A stretch of 64,000 nucleotides of DNA from UBA4744 sp963718995. GTDB lineage: Bacteria; Actinomycetota; Acidimicrobiia; Spongiisociales; UBA4744. Shown here piece by piece: positions 36,234 through 43,881 of this stretch (position 1 is the first letter of the stretch; the number at the start of each line of letters is the position of its first letter). The stretch is from NCBI GenBank assembly GCA_963718995.1, contig CAVRAP010000007.1, positions 15,608-79,607 on the forward strand. The letters run 5' to 3'. The notes beneath the pieces were generated by a model. The model had not been told where the DNA came from, ran no database searches, and saw nothing but the letters and a program-made list of their open reading frames with translations. Both the position numbers and the translations under genes were made by a program.

Positions 36234-37633
36234 TCACCCGCTCGGGGGAGGGCTGAAACCGGATATACCGGCCTCTTCCAGAGCCCGGCCGAGGTCGAGC
36301 AACCGGCCTTCTGACCACCAGGGTCCGATGAGTTGAAGGGAAGAGGGTGGAGAGCCGGTGTCCTGCAGGGGGAGCGCCAGGGCTGGTACTCCCATGTGGT
36401 TGACCAGGGACGAGAACCAGGACAGCACCAGGCGGTACGACGTTGGTCTATCGCCCACGAGGATGGCCGTCTCGCCGATGACCTTGCGGGTGGCGCCGAC
36501 CGTTGGTGTGATCAAAACGTCCACCTCTGCAAACAGCCCGGCGACGGCATGGCGAAGTCCGGTCCTCCAGGCTTGCGCAGCGATGTAGTCGTCGAGGGAA
36601 ACCTCCAAAGTCCGCTGCAGACGCTCGGCTACTTCCGCTCCGTACTGCTTGGTCGGGTCGGCCAGCCAACTCCGGTGGACTGAGGCAACCTCGGCGTTGA
36701 TCAGGTCTGCCAACTGATCAGCAGGTTGCAGGAGAGGGTGGCGGACCTCGCGAACCGATGCCCCCTGGTTGGCGAGACGGTCAAGAGCTCCCGAAAAGGC
36801 GTCCCGGACCTGCCTGGTAATCGGAGCGTTTTCGACCCACGGCTGTGGCACTCCCACCACGAGCCCTTTGAGCGAAGGTGAGCGGTCCGCGGCTTCGACC
36901 GGATGTGAAGCGGACCACGGATCGGCCGGATCGTGCCCCGCCATTACCTCGTAGAGGGCGGCAACGTCGTCCGTGGTCCGGCCGAGGGGTCCGACCGTGT
37001 CCAGCGACGCCGCCAGCGGGAAGACTCCGGTGAGCGGAATCCGTCCATGGGTGACCTTGAGACCTACCGTGCCGCAGAGGGCGGCAGGTACGCGGACAGA
37101 TCCACCGGTGTCGGTACCGATGGCTCCGGCGGCCAAGCCGGCCGCGACGGCGACCGCAGACCCGCCCGAGGAGCCGCCCGGGGAAGTGGCTGGGTTCCAC
37201 GGGTTCCGTACGGGACCGAACCAGTCGTTCTCGCTCGAGAAACCGAATGCGAATTCGTGCAGTCCGGTCCGGCCGATGATGATGGCCCCGGCCGCTTCGA
37301 GTCTCCGGACCACGGTCGCCGACTGCGCGGCCTTGTGGCGATAGAACCCTGACCCGCACGTGGTGACCTGCCCGGCCTGATCGATGAGGTCCTTGATAGC
37401 GATCGGCACTCCGGCCAGTGGGCCCGGATCGCTGCCGGCCACCCACCCGTTGCTCCAGCTTCTGTCCAGCGCCTCTGCCCGGTCCAGAGCATTGTCGGCG
37501 ATCTCCGTGTAGGCATTCAACTCCGGCTGGAGGCGGCGAGACCGGTCCACATAGTGGGCGGTTGCTTCTCTGGCCGAGATTTCCCGCCGCGAATTTGGGC
37601 GGCGAGTTCGACGAGGGATCTCTCGTGGATCAC
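36234..37633 (-). CDS. Amidase signature family hydrolase, interrupted by a -1 frameshift near the N-terminus
   Basis: The Ser-cisSer-Lys triad is visible in IAIKDLIDQ and SPGGSSGGSAVAVAAGL and the GTDTGGSVRVPAALCG motif. The first about 17 codons (VIHERSLVELAAQIRGG) are in another frame starting with GTG 37633, which overlaps the upstream stop as GTGA; one base missing from the CCC run at 37583-37585 restores EISAREATAHYVDRSRRL and gives 466 codons. Read as is, translation could begin only at GTG 37550. The family includes GatA and many general amidases. No gatB/gatC neighbours are present, so a role outside tRNA amidation is likely. Confidence 0.87.
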
Positions 37634-38694
37634 CAGGTGACGGAGCGGGTATCCGGGACCAGCGACATCCACGGCTTGCCCGGTGGCACCGTCAGCTCGT
37701 CCCCGTCGGCGTCACGCAACACAAACATCTCATCGATGGTGTCTCGCGCCCAGGTGCCCTCCGTAACCCCGCCGTCGAAGAAGACGAGGGCTCGTCCGGT
37801 CCCAACGGTTTCCATGGCAGGAACGGACGATCCGTTTCTTCCGGCGCCCGGCGAAGCGGTGTACTTGCGGACAAAGAGCACCACCAGGGTGTCCGCCGAC
37901 AAGGGGCCGGTTTCGCCATCAAGGGTTATCCACTCATGGACCTCACCATTGGTGGTCCGCAGGTAGCGCTCGCCGTCCCACTCCCAGAGGGCCGTCGTCT
38001 CAGGCGAGAAACTCATCGTGATTGACTCAGCTCCGGTTGCGGCCGGGACGGCCGGGCCCCACGGGAACAGGTCGGGGGGCGGCTCGCTCGAGTAGCCGCG
38101 GACCTCGGCATAGTCACGCAGTTTGACCGTATCGACGTACAGGTTGTGGGGAGCACGGCGGCTCGAGATCCGAAACGTGGCCGGGCGAACCTCACCAATC
38201 AGAGGAACCCCGGCTCCGACGATCCGGGCGGCCACCCAATCCTGGGCCCCGCTGATCGTGAACGTCGCGCCAAGGGGGGCGAGCAGCGTCGGGTCGGTGG
38301 GTCGCCCCGATCTCATCGGCCCCATGTAGTCCGTGTCGTTGTCGTGGAAGAGAGCGATGAAACGGGTCAGCCCCGCTTCGACCACGAGTTCGTAGATGGC
38401 ATCGGCTTCCTGCAGGCCGGATTGCGGCCGGGCATTCCAGTGGTTGTCGATCTTGACGGCCAGGACGCCTCGATCGAGTAAGGCCGGATCTTCCGCAGGC
38501 AAACCATTGAGGGGTGACGGCGGCCCCGGCACCTCGGTCGTCGTGGTCGCGACGGTTGTCGTGGTCGTGATAGTCGTCGTGGTTGTCGTGGCCAGGGTGC
38601 TCGTGGTTGTGGTGCTTTCCACAGCGTCCGCCCCGCTGCATGCAGCCAGGATGAGAGCGAACGCGACGAAAAACCACATGTGTGAACGTCGCAT
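37630..38694 (-). CDS. DUF3048 domain lipoprotein (YerB-like)
   Basis: Signal peptide and lipobox (FALILAAC, Cys at 19) are followed by a linker of about 35 residues almost entirely Thr with Ser and Val. The DUF3048 domain follows: LAVKIDNHWNARPQSGLQEA, VEAGLTRFIALFHDND, MGPMRSGRPTDP, and the C-terminal FFDGGVTEGTWARD and PGKPWMSLVP. It is anchored outside the membrane; the molecular role is unknown. Translationally coupled to the amidase gene. Confidence 0.9.
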   Translation of the reverse strand: MRRSHMWFFVAFALILAACSGADAVESTTTTSTLATTTTTTITTTTTVATTTTEVPGPPSPLNGLPAEDPALLDRGVLAVKIDNHWNARPQSGLQEADAIYELVVEAGLTRFIALFHDNDTDYMGPMRSGRPTDPTLLAPLGATFTISGAQDWVAARIVGAGVPLIGEVRPATFRISSRRAPHNLYVDTVKLRDYAEVRGYSSEPPPDLFPWGPAVPAATGAESITMSFSPETTALWEWDGERYLRTTNGEVHEWITLDGETGPLSADTLVVLFVRKYTASPGAGRNGSSVPAMETVGTGRALVFFDGGVTEGTWARDTIDEMFVLRDADGDELTVPPGKPWMSLVPDTRSVTW

Positions 38695-38735
38695 GGCGCG
38701 CAGTGTACCGGCTGGACGAGCTAGTTCGGCACCAA

Positions 38736-39758
38736 TCAGCGGAGGAGAGGAATCACCTCTTCGGCGATCCGCTGGAGCTCCTCACGTTTGCTGCGAGAAG
38801 CTCATTGCCGGGAAATACGATCGGGCCACGAAGTGCAGCGGGACACCCACCCGGGCTTCGATTCTCCGCACATGTTCGGCGATCATTTCAGCGGGGCCGA
38901 CGAGAACGCTTTCCCGCAAATGACCCCGCGGTGGGAGCATCGAGTGGCGGTGGGGCCGGGACGTTTCCGGTACGCGACGCCGATGCCTCCATATCGGAGT
39001 ACTTCCAGCGCATGTGGTGCACGTGATCCTGGATTTCGCGCCATCCCGCTTCGGGATCGTCGCATGGATGGATGACGGCGTAGTAACCCCATTCAAAACC
39101 TGCCGGGTCGCGACCGTCCTCCTCCATCTGGGTGACGGGCGACCTCGACCTGCGTTTGAAAGCGTTCAGGGGAGGCGTTGGAGAAGAAGCCATTGGCGAG
39201 GCGCGCTGCACGGCGCACGGCTGCGTCGGCGCCACCGCCGATCCAGATGGGAATCTGTGATTCAGGAGTGGGACGTACGGCAACCGGCTCCAGGTCGTAG
39301 ACAGACCCTCGATGCACAATCGCGTTCCCGGCCCACGCCTGAGGCAGGATGTCCAGGATCTCTTCCATGGCCCGTCCGCGGGTGCTCAAGTCGGTTTGGA
39401 GAGCCAGGAATTCAATAGGCGACCAACCGAGCCCGAGGCCGAGGATGAGCCGATGACTGCTCAGCAAGTCGACGGTTGCGGCATCTTCCGCAAGGCGCAG
39501 CGGATGGTGGAGCGGAGCCAGGATTACGCCGGTACCGAGGCGGATGCGGGAGGTGCGGGCGGCCATGGCTGCTGCCATAGGCAGGAGGGATGGCATGTAG
39601 CCATCATCGACGAAGTGGTGTTCGGTGGTCCATACGGAAGCGAAGCCCAGCCGTTCAGCTTCTACGGTGAGATCGAGTGCTTCCCGGTAGAGATCGGTCC
39701 ACGAGCGCGGGTCATCGGCGGTCAGTTGGCACGAGATGAGGCCGTAGCCGACGTCCAT
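38736..39758 (-). pseudogene. LLM-class (luciferase-like, F420-type) oxidoreductase, broken by three +1 frameshifts
   Basis: The first frame (39758 to about 39135) gives the TIM barrel start VGYGLISCQLTADDPRSW, TEHHFVDDGYMPSLLPMAAA, LGTGVILAPLHHPLRLAEDA and ILGLGLGWSPIEF. The rest lies in three further frames joined at about 39131-39140, in the CCCC run 38924-38927, and at 38784. The last piece reads EELQRIAEEVIPLLR to a stop at 38736. Each junction is one extra base; removing three gives exactly 339 codons plus stop, the normal size. It is either a decaying gene or sequence error; three breaks make decay more credible than for the other broken genes. Its ATG overlaps the ACT-gene stop. Confidence 0.8.
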
Positions 39759-40138
39759 CAGGTCTGGAGATGCTGGCGGGCGCGGTCCGGCTCGTTGACG
39801 GCTACGGCGTATTCGAGACCTTCCGCGCAGGAGTTCAACAGATACATCGCGTCAATGTTCACTCCACTGTCGGCAAGTGATCTCGTCATTTCGGCCAGAG
39901 AAGTTGGCCGGGGCGATAGCGTCGCGGTGAGTACCGTGCGTTCGGACGCGGTCAGGCCGGCCGACCTCAGGGCGTGACGGGTTGCTTCGGCGTTGTCGAC
40001 GATGACCCGGACATGTCCCTCGTCATCCAGACCGAACGCGGCGAGGGCCTCGATCATGACCCCTGCTGCAGCCAGAGTCTCCGTGAGTGCAGCCAACATC
40101 CCGGGGCGGTTCGCAAGATTGACGGTGAACTCTGTCAT
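39758..40138 (-). CDS. ACT domain protein
   Basis: Two ACT-like repeats are seen: MTEFTVNLANRPGMLAALTE to about residue 60, and TLSPRPTSLAEMTRSLADSG to 120. Such tandem ACT proteins sense amino acids or other small ligands. ATG 40138 is chosen because the ACT fold starts there; an in-frame extension to 40240 is Pro/Ser-rich and unsupported. Its stop overlaps the LLM start. Confidence 0.8.
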   Translation of the reverse strand: MTEFTVNLANRPGMLAALTETLAAAGVMIEALAAFGLDDEGHVRVIVDNAEATRHALRSAGLTASERTVLTATLSPRPTSLAEMTRSLADSGVNIDAMYLLNSCAEGLEYAVAVNEPDRARQHLQT

Positions 40139-40236
40139 TCCCAAATGATACGCCACGTTGACCGGGTTGGGGGCCGACGGTCCCGGAGATTGGTTACTCG
40201 CCACAGCCCTGGCCCCCGTCGACGGAGGTGATGAGG

Positions 40237-40992
40237 TCATTGTGCAGAGTCTCCGGTCAACCCTCCCCAGAGTCGGCCGGGTTCCGGGACGTCGATGGTG
40301 TACAGGTAGCCTTCGATGAAGTCTTCGTAGACAATCTCAACGGTGTTGCCGTAGGCGTCACGAAGTGTCTTGACGGTGTCGCCCAGTCCGATGCCGGCTT
40401 CGGTGAGCAGACCCAATGAGCGGGTTTCGGTTGGGGAAAACGCGTTGATGTAGGCGAAGAAATGGGGAACGCCGTCATCTCTCCACTCAGTGTCACCATC
40501 GGTCAGATACGCCCACATGGTTGCCCACCTGACCACTCTCACCTGTTCTCCCGGGCATGTCCCGAATCCGGAGAAGCTCGGTATCCAACCGGTGTCTTCG
40601 TCGGGAGTGCCAAGCGTGGTGGCCAGTACCTCGAGTGTGGCCTCTGCCTCCGTTCCGAAGGCCAGGATCTCGGGTCGTACGTCCGGCCTGGTAAGTCCGA
40701 AGCCATCCTCGCGCAATACCACCGTTGCGGGGACCGTGGTGGTTGTGGTCGTTGTGGTGGTGCTGGTGGAAGTGGTGGAGGAGGTCGGCTCTTCAGTCGT
40801 TGTGGTGGTCGTCGAGTCGGTGGCCGTCGCTTCTGATGTGGTCGACGTTGGTGTCGTTGAGGTGGTGGTTGTTTCCCCCGCGGTGTTGGAGTTGCCTTCT
40901 GCGTTGGTGAGTAGCGCGATGACGACGGCGACGAAGATGAGTCCGGTCAGGGTGGCCATGATCAAGACAGTTCGTTTCTGGCGCGGATTCAT
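40237..40992 (-). CDS. Membrane-anchored protein with Thr-rich stalk, unknown function
   Basis: ATG 40992 overlaps the upstream protease stop as ATGA. A single N-terminal helix (KRTVLIMATLTGLIFVAVVI) is followed by about 60 residues dominated by Thr and Ser, then a globular domain of about 145 residues (FGTEAEATLEVLATTLGTPD, FGTCPGEQVRVVRWATMWAY). The fold is not recognised. It is probably an extracytoplasmic domain on a stalk. Confidence 0.75.
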   Translation of the reverse strand: MNPRQKRTVLIMATLTGLIFVAVVIALLTNAEGNSNTAGETTTTSTTPTSTTSEATATDSTTTTTTEEPTSSTTSTSTTTTTTTTTVPATVVLREDGFGLTRPDVRPEILAFGTEAEATLEVLATTLGTPDEDTGWIPSFSGFGTCPGEQVRVVRWATMWAYLTDGDTEWRDDGVPHFFAYINAFSPTETRSLGLLTEAGIGLGDTVKTLRDAYGNTVEIVYEDFIEGYLYTIDVPEPGRLWGGLTGDSAQ

Positions 40993-41546
40993 GTTGTGGT
41001 TGATTGTGGCGGCTGGAACGGTCTGCGTCCAGACTGTTTCTGCATGGAACGCACCGGGCCAAACCGATCGAGCGGCCAATACCGCATGACGATCCGCATG
41101 CTCAGATGCTCGAGGGGTACCGGACCTATCTCACGGCTGTCGGCGGAGGACAAGGATCGAGCATCACCGAGCACGAAGACCTCACCGGGGCCCAGGTCCC
41201 AGTTCCCGTCTGGGCTGGTTTCGTCAATGGTCCAGGGTTCACTGAGGGGGATCCCGTCGACCAGGACGCGCCCCGACTCGATCGTGAGCCGCTCTCCTGG
41301 CAGACCTACGATCCGTTTGACCAGGTGGAACGATGGCCGGTCCGGATGCTCGTACACCACGATGTCGCCGCGCTGAACCGGTCGGTGGGAGCGATCGGTG
41401 AGGACGTAGTCACCTTGCCGCAGCGAAGGCGACATCGATTCCTCCGATATTTCAAATCTCCTCAGGCGCGTATAGAGCGCTCGCGCAACCAACCCGGCTG
41501 CGGCGGCGGCGAGGAGCGCAGGCAGTCGAGCAGTTCTGGCCGGCAC
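40989..41546 (-). CDS. sodX: S26-family signal peptidase, probable NiSOD maturation protease
   Basis: The serine-lysine dyad motifs are present: ISEESMSPSLRQGDYVL (catalytic Ser) and HLVKRIVGLPGERL (catalytic Lys), followed by VFVLGDARSLSSADSREIGP. An N-terminal helix (ALLAAAAAGLVARAL) anchors it. It is divergent from sodN, whose product needs removal of an N-terminal propeptide, and sodX-sodN pairing is well established in actinobacteria. GTG 41546 is my start; an in-frame ATG at 41603 would reach almost to the sodN ribosome site. Confidence 0.82.
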   Translation of the reverse strand: MPARTARLPALLAAAAAGLVARALYTRLRRFEISEESMSPSLRQGDYVLTDRSHRPVQRGDIVVYEHPDRPSFHLVKRIVGLPGERLTIESGRVLVDGIPLSEPWTIDETSPDGNWDLGPGEVFVLGDARSLSSADSREIGPVPLEHLSMRIVMRYWPLDRFGPVRSMQKQSGRRPFQPPQSTTT

Positions 41547-41621
41547 CTGTGTGTCTTCCAATCGGTAGCGCTCGGTGAAGTGTATCGTCGCATGAAGAAG
41601 CATCCTTCAGGAGGTACATCT

Positions 41622-42038
41622 ATGGGTCTCTTCAGGCCGACCCGCATTGCACATGCCCACTGCGATCTCTTCTGCGGTGTCTACGACCCCGCCCAGGCGA
41701 TGATCGAGGCCAAGTCGGTTCTCAACGCCTGCACCAAATATGCGGCGTCGGAAGATCCGGTCTTTCGAGACCGTTGCATCCTGATCAAGGAAGAGCGGGC
41801 GGAGTTGGTCAAACATCATCTGTCCGTGCTGTGGACCGACTTCTTCAAGCCCCACCACCTCGAAGCCTTCCCGGGTTTGCACGACCTCTTCTGGAAGACC
41901 CTCAAGCAAGCGAGCGATGCCAAGAAGTCGATGGACCCGGCCGTATCGCAGCAGCTGGTTGACCTGATCGGTGAAGTGTCAACGGTGTTCTGGCAGACCG
42001 AGGAATCCAAGGCAGCCGGCGTCTACCCGCCCGCCTAG
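41622..42038 (+). CDS. sodN: Nickel superoxide dismutase
   Basis: NiSOD disproportionates superoxide using nickel bound by the processed N-terminus. ATG 41622 follows an ideal CAGGAGGTACATCT. A 12-residue propeptide (MGLFRPTRIAHA) precedes the nickel hook HCDLFCGVYDP, in which His1, Cys2 and Cys6 are conserved, but the usual Pro5 is Phe. The helical body (VLNACTKYAASEDPVFRDRC, HHLSVLWTDFFKPHH) matches the family, 138 residues in total. Maturation is likely by the divergent sodX product. The 3' end overlaps the annotated rsgA end on the other strand. Confidence 0.93.
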   Translation: MGLFRPTRIAHAHCDLFCGVYDPAQAMIEAKSVLNACTKYAASEDPVFRDRCILIKEERAELVKHHLSVLWTDFFKPHHLEAFPGLHDLFWKTLKQASDAKKSMDPAVSQQLVDLIGEVSTVFWQTEESKAAGVYPPA

Positions 42039-43170
42039 GACCCCGGGCTTTTCGATACTGCAGCAGTCGTCGTCGGTGGCAACGGGTGTCTGCGGCTAGC
42101 GCCTTGCGTGAGTGATCGGCGCCCTTCGGATCGGCGCGGTTCTTGCGTCTCTTGAGCAGGCGCTCTAGTTGAGCTATTTCGATTTCCATCTTCCGGTGGT
42201 TGTCGATACGGCGCCGGTCAAGGTCGTTGCGTTCCATCGCGGCGTTCACGGCGCAACCCGGCTCCTCCTCGTGGTGGCAGTCGGCAAACTGGCAGTGGGC
42301 GGCAAGTTTGTCGATGTCCGGGAAGGCTTTGGTGAGGCCGTCTCTTCCGCCCCAGAAACCTATCGATCTCAGACCGGGGGTGTCGATGAGCACCCCTGCC
42401 CCCGGGATCACCGCCAGCTCTCGTGAAGAAGTGGTGTGCCGGCCTTTACCGTCACGGTTTCTGGTCGGTCCGGTGTCTTGCCGTTGCTCGTTGAGCAGAT
42501 TATTGATGAGGGTTGACTTGCCGCTGCCTGATTCGCCCACGAACGCGCCGGTAACTCCGGGCGGTACGAGTCCGAGAAGCCGCTCGAGGCCCGAGCCGGT
42601 GACGTTGCTGATAGCGATTACCTCGACCCCCGGGGCGATCTTGCGGACGTCCCTTTCGACGTCCGCTACGTCTTCTGCGTTCGAGAGATCCGTCTTGGTG
42701 AGTACCAGTACCGGCGTCGCACCGCTTTCCCAGGCCATGACCAGCGTCCGTTCGAGTCGTGACAATTGCGTCGGACGATCGAGGGCGTGGACAACAAACA
42801 CCACGTCCAGGTTGGCCACCAGGACCTGCTCTTGGGGTCGAGAGCCTGCTGTGGAGGGATCGAGCCGCCTGATCGTCGATGAACGGGGCAGGATGGCGGC
42901 AACGTAGGCGCGCTGGTCCGTTCCAACGGTCAGCCCGACCCAATCCCCGGTCACCGGAGAGCCGGATTCGGATCCCCGATCGTGCGGCCCTGCGTACGCG
43001 TCCGTCGTTCCGTGGGCGGTAGCGACGCGGTAGCGGATGCGATCCACTCGCACGATCCGGCCCGGGATCCGGTCCGGAAACGTGGTCATGAGTCGGGCAA
43101 CCCGCTCGTTCCATCCAAAGGCCGCCAGGCCATACAGGTTTGGTTGAGAAGGATTGTCAGGTCTAGTCAA
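41902..43170 (-). CDS. rsgA: Small ribosomal subunit biogenesis GTPase RsgA
   Basis: RsgA is a circularly permuted GTPase that checks 30S maturation. The OB-fold comes first (VDRIRYRVATAHG, SPVTGDWVGLTVG), then G4 VLTKTDL, G1 GESGSGKSTLINNLL, GKGRHTTSSREL and G3 DTPGLRSIGF, and the zinc motif HCQFADCHHEEEPGCAV. It starts with TTG 43170 behind a hairpin that may hide the ribosome site. The last 45 or so residues are Arg-rich, atypical and run antisense into sodN for 137 bp; a small frameshift near 42150 or a true extension are both possible. Confidence 0.9.
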   Translation of the reverse strand: MTRPDNPSQPNLYGLAAFGWNERVARLMTTFPDRIPGRIVRVDRIRYRVATAHGTTDAYAGPHDRGSESGSPVTGDWVGLTVGTDQRAYVAAILPRSSTIRRLDPSTAGSRPQEQVLVANLDVVFVVHALDRPTQLSRLERTLVMAWESGATPVLVLTKTDLSNAEDVADVERDVRKIAPGVEVIAISNVTGSGLERLLGLVPPGVTGAFVGESGSGKSTLINNLLNEQRQDTGPTRNRDGKGRHTTSSRELAVIPGAGVLIDTPGLRSIGFWGGRDGLTKAFPDIDKLAAHCQFADCHHEEEPGCAVNAAMERNDLDRRRIDNHRKMEIEIAQLERLLKRRKNRADPKGADHSRKALAADTRCHRRRLLQYRKARGPRRAGRRRLPWIPRSARTPLTLHRSGQPAAAIRPGPSTSWHRSLA

Positions 43171-43174
43171 GAGT

Positions 43175-43202
43175 GAGCACTCCCTTGAGGGGGCGGGTGC
43201 TC
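43175..43202 (-). promoter_or_regulatory. Hairpin in the rsgA leader that may sequester its ribosome site
   Basis: On the minus strand, arms GAGCAC and GTGCTC enclose an inner CCC-TCAA-GGG stem. The purine tract AAGGGAG that should serve the TTG start at 43170 lies in the loop and 3' arm. It sits directly after an 18-codon reading frame, an arrangement like translational attenuators. Confidence 0.4.
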
Positions 43203-43209
43203 CTGCCGA

Positions 43210-43266
43210 TCAGAAACGGGGGAGCCCCGGAAGGCGATTGGTGCGAGTGGGCGCCTGCACTGTCAT
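43210..43266 (-). CDS. Candidate 18-residue leader peptide upstream of rsgA
   Basis: ATG 43266 follows GAAGGAGGCGACATC, one of the best ribosome sites in the window, and reads MTVQAPTRTNRLPGLPRF to a TGA. It lies between the response-regulator stop and the rsgA hairpin. It is too short for composition tests. The strong ribosome site and the following hairpin suggest a regulatory uORF, but it may be chance. Confidence 0.4.
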   Translation of the reverse strand: MTVQAPTRTNRLPGLPRF

Positions 43267-43314
43267 GATGTCGCCTCCTTCCGTCGTTGGGGCAAGTTAG
43301 CACCACAGCGAGAG

Positions 43315-43881
43315 CTATCCGGCCGAATAATCCGACCCGGGCTGCATCGGGGTTCCCTTGCCGGCACGCTGGTTGCTGACCGCTTCGCTCACCGGTCGAA
43401 TCCCCCGGTCGGCAATGGCCGCCATGAGCCTGGCACCGTCCAATACGGATACGTAGGGCAGCAGGTTGTCTTCGTTCTCGAGCACGTAGTCGGTTAGCTG
43501 CTCTTTCACCACGGCATGCAGGTTCTCGAGCGTCCACGGTTTGGCGATGTAGTGGTCGAGGTCGGCTTCGTTCACGGCCCGGATGGTGTCCTCGAGGCCG
43601 GCCTGCCCGGTGATCAGCACCTTGCGGATCGCCCGGGTTTTTGGCTCCTCGTTGAGCTCAATGAGGTAGTCGACGCCCCTCTCGCCGGGGAGCAGGTGAT
43701 CGCACAGAGCCAACCCAACCAGATCGCCACTCCCGGCCAGCTCGGCCATCACGATGCGGGCATCGGCCACATCCTCGGCCAGCTCGATGATGAATTGATC
43801 GCCGAAGCTCGCCAGGTCACGCGCAATGGCCTCCCGGACCTCCGGCTCATCTTCGATGACCAGGATCGCGATTCGATTCAT
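43315..43881 (-). CDS. Response regulator with single receiver domain and C-terminal extension
   Basis: Receiver domain residues are complete: the acidic pair in ILVIEDEPEVREA, the phospho-acceptor Asp in LALCDHLLPGERG, Thr in VLITGQAG, and Lys in HYIAKPWTLENL. After about residue 125 a 60-residue tail has no DNA-binding domain, so output is probably by protein contact. ATG 43881 overlaps the kinase stop (ATGA), so it is the likely partner of that kinase. Confidence 0.9.
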   Translation of the reverse strand: MNRIAILVIEDEPEVREAIARDLASFGDQFIIELAEDVADARIVMAELAGSGDLVGLALCDHLLPGERGVDYLIELNEEPKTRAIRKVLITGQAGLEDTIRAVNEADLDHYIAKPWTLENLHAVVKEQLTDYVLENEDNLLPYVSVLDGARLMAAIADRGIRPVSEAVSNQRAGKGTPMQPGSDYSAG

